A DNA stretch of 9,281 nucleotides from Acetobacteraceae bacterium (GTDB taxonomy: Bacteria; Pseudomonadota; Alphaproteobacteria; Acetobacterales; Acetobacteraceae), in assembly GCA_030039695.1 (NCBI GenBank), contig JASHVB010000602.1, positions 1 to 9,281 on the forward strand. Reading direction: 5' to 3'. Positions 5,166 to 9,281 of the stretch are shown piece by piece. The translations under genes and the position numbers were made by a program. Position 1 is the first letter of the stretch. The number at the start of each line of letters is the position of its first letter. The notes below the pieces were generated by a model. The model was given only the letters and a program-made list of their open reading frames with translations, did not search any database and was not told where the DNA came from.

Positions 5166-7868
5166 CGCATTAAGCTCGGCGCCGAAGCCGGCCCAGTCAC
5201 CCGCTTTCAGGCGCTCGATCGCTTTGTCGTAATGCGCCAGCGCCGCGCGCGCCCGTTCGTCTGCGGGCGGCGCGGTGGCGAATGGCAGCGTCGCTGCGGT
5301 CGGAATGGATTGCTGGAACAACGCCGCCAGCGCTTCGGGCAGTGTATCCTCCATCACCACGCGGTCGCCATAGGCAGCGATGACGCGCTTGAGTTCCGGC
5401 AACTGGCCCGATTCCGCGCGCAGATACAGCGGTGACACGTAGAGCAACGAGTTGTCGATTGGCACGACCAGCAGGTTGCCGCGGATCACACGCGAACCCA
5501 TCTGATTCCACAGCGAAATCTGCTGCGAGATTTCCGTATTCTGGTTAATGCGCGCCTCAATCTGGAATGGCCCGTAGACCAGCCTGTCCTTGGGGAATTC
5601 GTAGACCAGCAGCTTGCCATATTCTGGCGGATCGCAGCGCGCCGCGAACCAGGCTATCATGTTCTCGCGCTGGCTCGGCGCCATCGGCAGCATCAGGAAG
5701 AACTGCGCGCCCTGATCGCCCGGGAGGCGCATCATCACGTAATAGGGCACCATCCGGCTACCGGCGGTGTCGCCATCCGGCGCGGCTGACTCACGTGGGA
5801 ACTGCCACAGGTCCTCGCGATTGTAGAATACTTCCGGCGCTGTCATATGATAAGCACGGTACTGCTGCGCCTGGATGTAGAACATGTCCTCCGGATAGCG
5901 GATGTGCCGCTGCAGACCGGGTGGCATGGCGCTCAGCGGCTCGAACAATTCCGGGAAGATGCGCTGATAGGTCCTGATGATCGGGTCGGTGGAATCGGCG
6001 ACGTAAAACGTGGTCGTGCCGTTATACGCGTCGATCACGATCTTCACGGAGTTTCGGATGTAGTTCAGGCCGACACCCGGTTGCGGCTGCGAATACGGGA
6101 ACCAGTCGCTGGTGGTATAGGCATCCTGCATCCAATAGAGTTTGCCGCCGCTGATCACCGTATATGGATCGTAATCAAGCTGTAAGAACGGCGCAATCGT
6201 GTGCACGCGGTCCTGGATGTCGCGGTGCATGACGATGCGGCTGTTGCTCGTGATGTAGCGGCTGAGCAGAATGTTGGTGTCGCTGAAGTGCCAGGCAAAC
6301 AGGCTGCGCCAGGCCTCGTTGCCGATCGGGACGCCGTCGGCACCGTCATAGGACGCGTAGACGTTGTGGGCGCCCTTGGGATAGTCGAACTCCGACGTGC
6401 TGGTCTTGACGATGACGTAGCCCGGCATGTTCTGACCGAAATAAATGCGTGGCTGGGTGATCTCTGGGCCGCCATCGGCCATCGGCGGAATGTCCTTCAG
6501 GTAGAAGATCGGCAGGCCCTCGCTGGATTTTTGCGTCACCGGCGACATGACTACGCCATAACCGTGCGTGAACAAGAGATGCAGATTCACCCAGGTCTGC
6601 GCGTTGGGGGCGAGTAGCGACGGGGCGATCTCGCGGGGCGCCAGCATCACCTGCTGATATGAGCCGTTCAGGTGATAGCGGTCGACATCAACATCCAGGA
6701 ACTTGTAATAGGTCCGGATCTCCTGCAACTGCGCGTACGTGTCCATCAGCGGCTGCCAATCCCACAATCGGATGTTGTTGACGGTCCCCCGATTGTGTTC
6801 AAGCGACTGATATGTGAGCTCCTGCTCGGCCGCAAACGGCTTCACCGTGATTTTGTTGAGGTTGTATGCCTCTCGCGTCAGCGCGATGTTGCGCTGCAAA
6901 TAAGGAGTCTCAAGCTGCAACTCGCTCGGCTTGACGATGAAGCGCTCAAACAAGCCCGGAAGCACGTCGCCGAACACGAAGGATGTGCCGAACACCAGTA
7001 CTACCGAGGCGATCACCAGCCGGTGCGTACGCAGCCACACATTTGCCCAGGCGAGCACCGCGGCAGCGGCGGAAAACACGATCAGAACCCACAGCACGGG
7101 CAGTTCGATATGCACGTCGGTATATGCCGCGCCGACCACGACGCCGTTGTCGTTGTAAAGCAACAGATAGCGGTCCAGCACGTAGGACCACGCCTTCAGG
7201 GCGAAGCAGAATCCCAGCAGGGCCGAACCATGCGCGATCGCCGCGGAGGCGATGCGTCGCGGTCGGCGGTCCAGGTTGATCGCGCCGTGCAGGAAATACA
7301 CCGCGCCGGCCATCGCGATTGCCACCACCAGGACCACCAGCAACCAATCGTTCAGCGCGACATAGGCCGGCAGCGAGAACAGGTAGAAGCCAATGTCCTT
7401 CCCAAACTGCGGATCGGCCTGGCGGTACGGCACTTGGTAGAGGAACCGTAAGGCCGTCTCCCACGTGCCGATTTCGGCGAGCGCAATCAGCAGACTGGCG
7501 ACGAGAACGACGACCAGGGCCAGTAGATGCCATGCGCGCAGTGGAAGTTCTGGCATGAGCGTGGCAGCCGGCGACCCAGGGAGGGCCTCAATGGTGGCGA
7601 GGCGGCGGTCCTCCCGAGCGGCAGCGCGGACCAGCTGCGGCAGGGCGAAGCGAAGGGCGAGTGCCGCGTTGACCCACAGGATCAGCGCCGTCGCGACGAA
7701 AACGGCGCCGAACATGGCGGCTCTGGCGAGAAACACGGTCCAGAACACGCCTCCATAGCCGACCGAGGTGAACCAGGCCCAATCGACCGCGATGCCGTTG
7801 ACGCGTCCCAGGACGAACAGTACCGCGACAGCGACCGCGATCCAGACGCTGATGGCTTTTCCGCGCAT
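5118..7868 (-). CDS. UPF0182 family integral membrane protein
   Basis: The 916-residue product fits the UPF0182 family (typically about 900-1000 residues), whose function is not established. The N-terminal third is membrane-embedded, with seven likely helices near 5-22, 44-68, 113-131, 174-194, 208-226, 256-275 and 283-300. A large soluble domain runs from about 310 to the end, probably outside the cytoplasm. Family-type segments include DPQFGKDIGFYLFSLP (about 152-167), VKPSELQLETPYLQRNI (about 312-328) and the C-terminal HYDKAIERLKAGDWAGFG. The ATG at 7866-7868 was chosen because GGGAGG lies just upstream and the first membrane helix follows directly; a longer in-frame start at 7985 would add 39 Gly/Pro-rich residues. 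The gene lies 205 nt after the MBL-fold hydrolase gene. I could not find a convincing promoter or terminator for it. Confidence 0.92.
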   Translation of the reverse strand: MRGKAISVWIAVAVAVLFVLGRVNGIAVDWAWFTSVGYGGVFWTVFLARAAMFGAVFVATALILWVNAALALRFALPQLVRAAAREDRRLATIEALPGSPAATLMPELPLRAWHLLALVVVLVASLLIALAEIGTWETALRFLYQVPYRQADPQFGKDIGFYLFSLPAYVALNDWLLVVLVVAIAMAGAVYFLHGAINLDRRPRRIASAAIAHGSALLGFCFALKAWSYVLDRYLLLYNDNGVVVGAAYTDVHIELPVLWVLIVFSAAAAVLAWANVWLRTHRLVIASVVLVFGTSFVFGDVLPGLFERFIVKPSELQLETPYLQRNIALTREAYNLNKITVKPFAAEQELTYQSLEHNRGTVNNIRLWDWQPLMDTYAQLQEIRTYYKFLDVDVDRYHLNGSYQQVMLAPREIAPSLLAPNAQTWVNLHLLFTHGYGVVMSPVTQKSSEGLPIFYLKDIPPMADGGPEITQPRIYFGQNMPGYVIVKTSTSEFDYPKGAHNVYASYDGADGVPIGNEAWRSLFAWHFSDTNILLSRYITSNSRIVMHRDIQDRVHTIAPFLQLDYDPYTVISGGKLYWMQDAYTTSDWFPYSQPQPGVGLNYIRNSVKIVIDAYNGTTTFYVADSTDPIIRTYQRIFPELFEPLSAMPPGLQRHIRYPEDMFYIQAQQYRAYHMTAPEVFYNREDLWQFPRESAAPDGDTAGSRMVPYYVMMRLPGDQGAQFFLMLPMAPSQRENMIAWFAARCDPPEYGKLLVYEFPKDRLVYGPFQIEARINQNTEISQQISLWNQMGSRVIRGNLLVVPIDNSLLYVSPLYLRAESGQLPELKRVIAAYGDRVVMEDTLPEALAALFQQSIPTAATLPFATAPPADERARAALAHYDKAIERLKAGDWAGFGAELNALRPLLQQLGGQPAPR

Positions 7869-8047
7869 GCAACCTCCCGCGCCGCCCGGCGAGGCAGGGT
7901 TAAGCAGGATATTGCCAATCGCGCCACACCCGCGCGGCGGATTGACGGATGCTGATCTCGCCGGCGTGCCGCTCTTCACGTGCACGGTGACACGGGAGCA
8001 GGCAATGGCGCCGGGAATGGGGGAAGTGCACTGGGTCTACAGCAACC

Positions 8048-8070
8048 TCTTCCGCGCACAGCGCAGGAGA
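8048..8070 (-). terminator. Hairpin directly after the MBL-fold gene, no U-tract
   Basis: On the minus strand TCTCCTGCGC and GCGCGGAAGA can form a 10-position stem, with one C-A mismatch and one G-U pair, around a 3-nt loop. It begins 3 nt after the stop codon (8074-8076). No U-run follows. It could be a weak terminator or a 3' end stabiliser. Confidence 0.4.
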
Positions 8071-8073
8071 TGC

Positions 8074-9105
8074 TTACGCCGATCTGTACCGATCGATCCC
8101 TTCCGCGTCGGTCTGCAACACCAAACTCCCCGCCGCAAGCATATGATTGACGTGAGCCAGTAGCTCGCCGAACGCGAATCCCGTCTGGTGCTCGTCCAGC
8201 TGGCGGTGGAACACGTAGGGCACAATTTCCGCCACCGAGAGTGGCCGATCGCGGCACGCATCGGCAATCAGCCCGCAACGCTGCGCGTGGTGTTCGATCA
8301 GTTCGTCCAGCCGCGTATGCAAGCCAAAGAAGGGCAACCCATGCCCCGGCAGCACCAGCAGGTCTTCTGGCACCGTGTCGCGCAGTGACCTCAGCGAGCG
8401 CAGATAGATGCCGAGCGCGTCGAGGTCCGGCTCCATTGCGTGCACGCTGACATTGGGGGAGATCCGCGCAATCACCTGATCCGCCGCGAAGAACAGCCTT
8501 TCCTGCTGCCGCAGCAGCATCGCCTGCTCCAGAGCGTGGCCACCGCCGGTGATCACATGGAAATCACGCGCGCCAATATGCAGCGTGTCGCCGTGCTGGA
8601 TGCGATGATAGGTCGTCGGCACGCCGGTGGTGCGGCGTAGATATTCATGGCCGCGGGAGAGCACCAGTTCAGTGACTTCAGGTGATAATCCGTGCCGTCG
8701 GTAGAACGTCCGATAGGTATCCGCACCAAGGTCGCCCGGCGCGTATTGCAGTGCCAGGCTATAAAGATACTCGGGCCGCGGCATCGACAGCGGCAGGTCG
8801 AACCGGTCCGACAGCCAGCCTGCGAGGCCGACATGATCCGGATGGTAATGCGTGACAATCATGCGGGTCAGACGCTGGCCGGCGAGCGGTCCGGCCAGCA
8901 CGGTGTCCCACGCCGTGCGGCATGCTTCGGTTGCGAGGCCGGTGTCCAGCACCGCCCAGCCGTCATCGTCCTCGATCAGGTAGATGTTCACGTGGTTGAG
9001 TCGGTATGGCAGCGGCAGTCGTAGCCATTGCACGCCGGGCGAAATCGGAACCAGCTCGCCCGGCGAGGGCGGATGTTGGTGCGGGAAGGTCAGGGGCTGA
9101 TGCAT
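8074..9105 (-). CDS. MBL-fold metallohydrolase
   Basis: This 343-residue cytoplasmic protein has the metallo-beta-lactamase fold. The metal ligands are all visible: HYHPDH at 86-91 (His86, His88, Asp90, His91), His190 in GGGH, Asp209 in AADQ and His255 in LPGHG. The string RISPNVSV (214-221), followed by EPDLDAL and later GLHTRLDEL, marks the proteobacterial group of MBL hydrolases of unassigned substrate; a C-terminal helical region (about 262-343) follows the core. It is not a glyoxalase II by these motifs, because the THTPGH-type strand is replaced by ITGGGH. The ATG at 9103-9105 is the first in frame that gives the usual N-terminus; only a weak purine run (AGAAA) precedes it. The nearest genes are UPF0182, 205 nt downstream, and an unidentified gene ending 130 nt upstream. 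Hydrolysis of a thioester, lactone or similar ester is possible but unproven. Confidence 0.9.
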   Translation of the reverse strand: MHQPLTFPHQHPPSPGELVPISPGVQWLRLPLPYRLNHVNIYLIEDDDGWAVLDTGLATEACRTAWDTVLAGPLAGQRLTRMIVTHYHPDHVGLAGWLSDRFDLPLSMPRPEYLYSLALQYAPGDLGADTYRTFYRRHGLSPEVTELVLSRGHEYLRRTTGVPTTYHRIQHGDTLHIGARDFHVITGGGHALEQAMLLRQQERLFFAADQVIARISPNVSVHAMEPDLDALGIYLRSLRSLRDTVPEDLLVLPGHGLPFFGLHTRLDELIEHHAQRCGLIADACRDRPLSVAEIVPYVFHRQLDEHQTGFAFGELLAHVNHMLAAGSLVLQTDAEGIDRYRSA

Positions 9106-9195
9106 GCGTGCGTTTCTAACCCGCGAGGTGGCCGGGACGGAAACCCCGCGATGTCACGCCGCCGCGAGCGCGTCCGCTGGGTCAGCCCTCTTACC

Positions 9196-9221
9196 GCCCC
9201 CTCCCCTAAGCGGAGGAGGGC
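9196..9221 (-). terminator. GC-rich hairpin after the right-edge gene
   Basis: GCCCCCTCC (9196-9204) pairs with GGAGG-A-GGGC (9212-9221) over 9 bp with one bulged A and a 7-nt loop (CCTAAGC). It lies 14 nt past the stop codon at 9236-9238. It lacks a U-tract on the minus strand. Similar CCCTCC...GGAGGG palindromes are common dispersed repeats in alphaproteobacteria, so it may be such a repeat that also ends transcription. Confidence 0.4.
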
Positions 9222-9235
9222 AGCGTATGGATCAT

Positions 9236-9281
9236 TCAGCCGATCGCCTGCATCAGCGGCGCCCATTGGTCGAGGATCGGC
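9236..9281 (-). CDS. C-terminal end of an unidentified gene (cut by window edge)
   Basis: The minus-strand frame entering from the right edge reads PILDQWAPLMQAIG and stops with TGA at 9236-9238. The codons have G or C in the third position except one (CAA), which fits coding sequence here, and a hairpin follows the stop. Fourteen residues are too few to name a family. Confidence 0.4.
   Translation of the reverse strand, partial: PILDQWAPLMQAIG

Noticed and set aside
8005..8163. Plus-strand frame from the ATG at 8005
   Set aside because: It has no family resemblance and runs antisense into the MBL gene for more than half its length.
1..9281. tRNA, rRNA, CRISPR array, transposase, integrase or toxin-antitoxin genes
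   Set aside because: Looked for on both strands by eye; no cloverleaf-type arms, spaced repeats or matching protein motifs were found.

Overview
The window looks like chromosomal DNA of a high-GC alphaproteobacterium, perhaps from the Acetobacteraceae. The grounds are the bamD-recN gene order, which is typical of alphaproteobacteria, and the presence of a UPF0182 membrane protein. The family-level placement is a guess; the class is better supported. Every gene I accept lies on the minus strand, so transcription runs from right to left.

Left block (1-1620): the outer-membrane assembly lipoprotein BamD is followed after 22 nt by the ATPase RecN, which runs off the left edge with 242 codons visible. 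A candidate promoter sits so close to the bamD ATG that the transcript could start with almost no leader. The gene commonly found upstream of bamD in alphaproteobacteria, lpxC, is not in the window. In its place are about 750 bp with no convincing gene, holding an imperfect inverted repeat, a 30-bp-period direct repeat and a small tandem 8-mer array.

Middle block (2373-4781): a short-chain dehydrogenase/reductase, a D-isomer-specific 2-hydroxyacid dehydrogenase (12 nt later) and an AhpD-like peroxidase-related protein (81 nt later) look like one operon of redox enzymes. A candidate promoter lies ahead of the first gene. A strong hairpin without a U-tract separates the second and third genes. 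All the expected catalytic residues are present, but the substrates cannot be read from sequence.

Right block (5118-9281): a 916-residue UPF0182 integral membrane protein of unknown function is preceded by an MBL-fold metallohydrolase. A hairpin begins 3 nt after the MBL stop codon, the same spacing seen after the 2-hydroxyacid dehydrogenase. The last 14 codons of an unidentified gene enter at the right edge, with a GC-rich hairpin after its stop.

I see no tRNA, rRNA, CRISPR array, transposase or phage module. Nothing here is convincing as a new defence or mobile system. The points most worth a second look are the UPF0182 protein, the three-enzyme redox operon, the stop-proximal hairpins and the near-leaderless bamD start.
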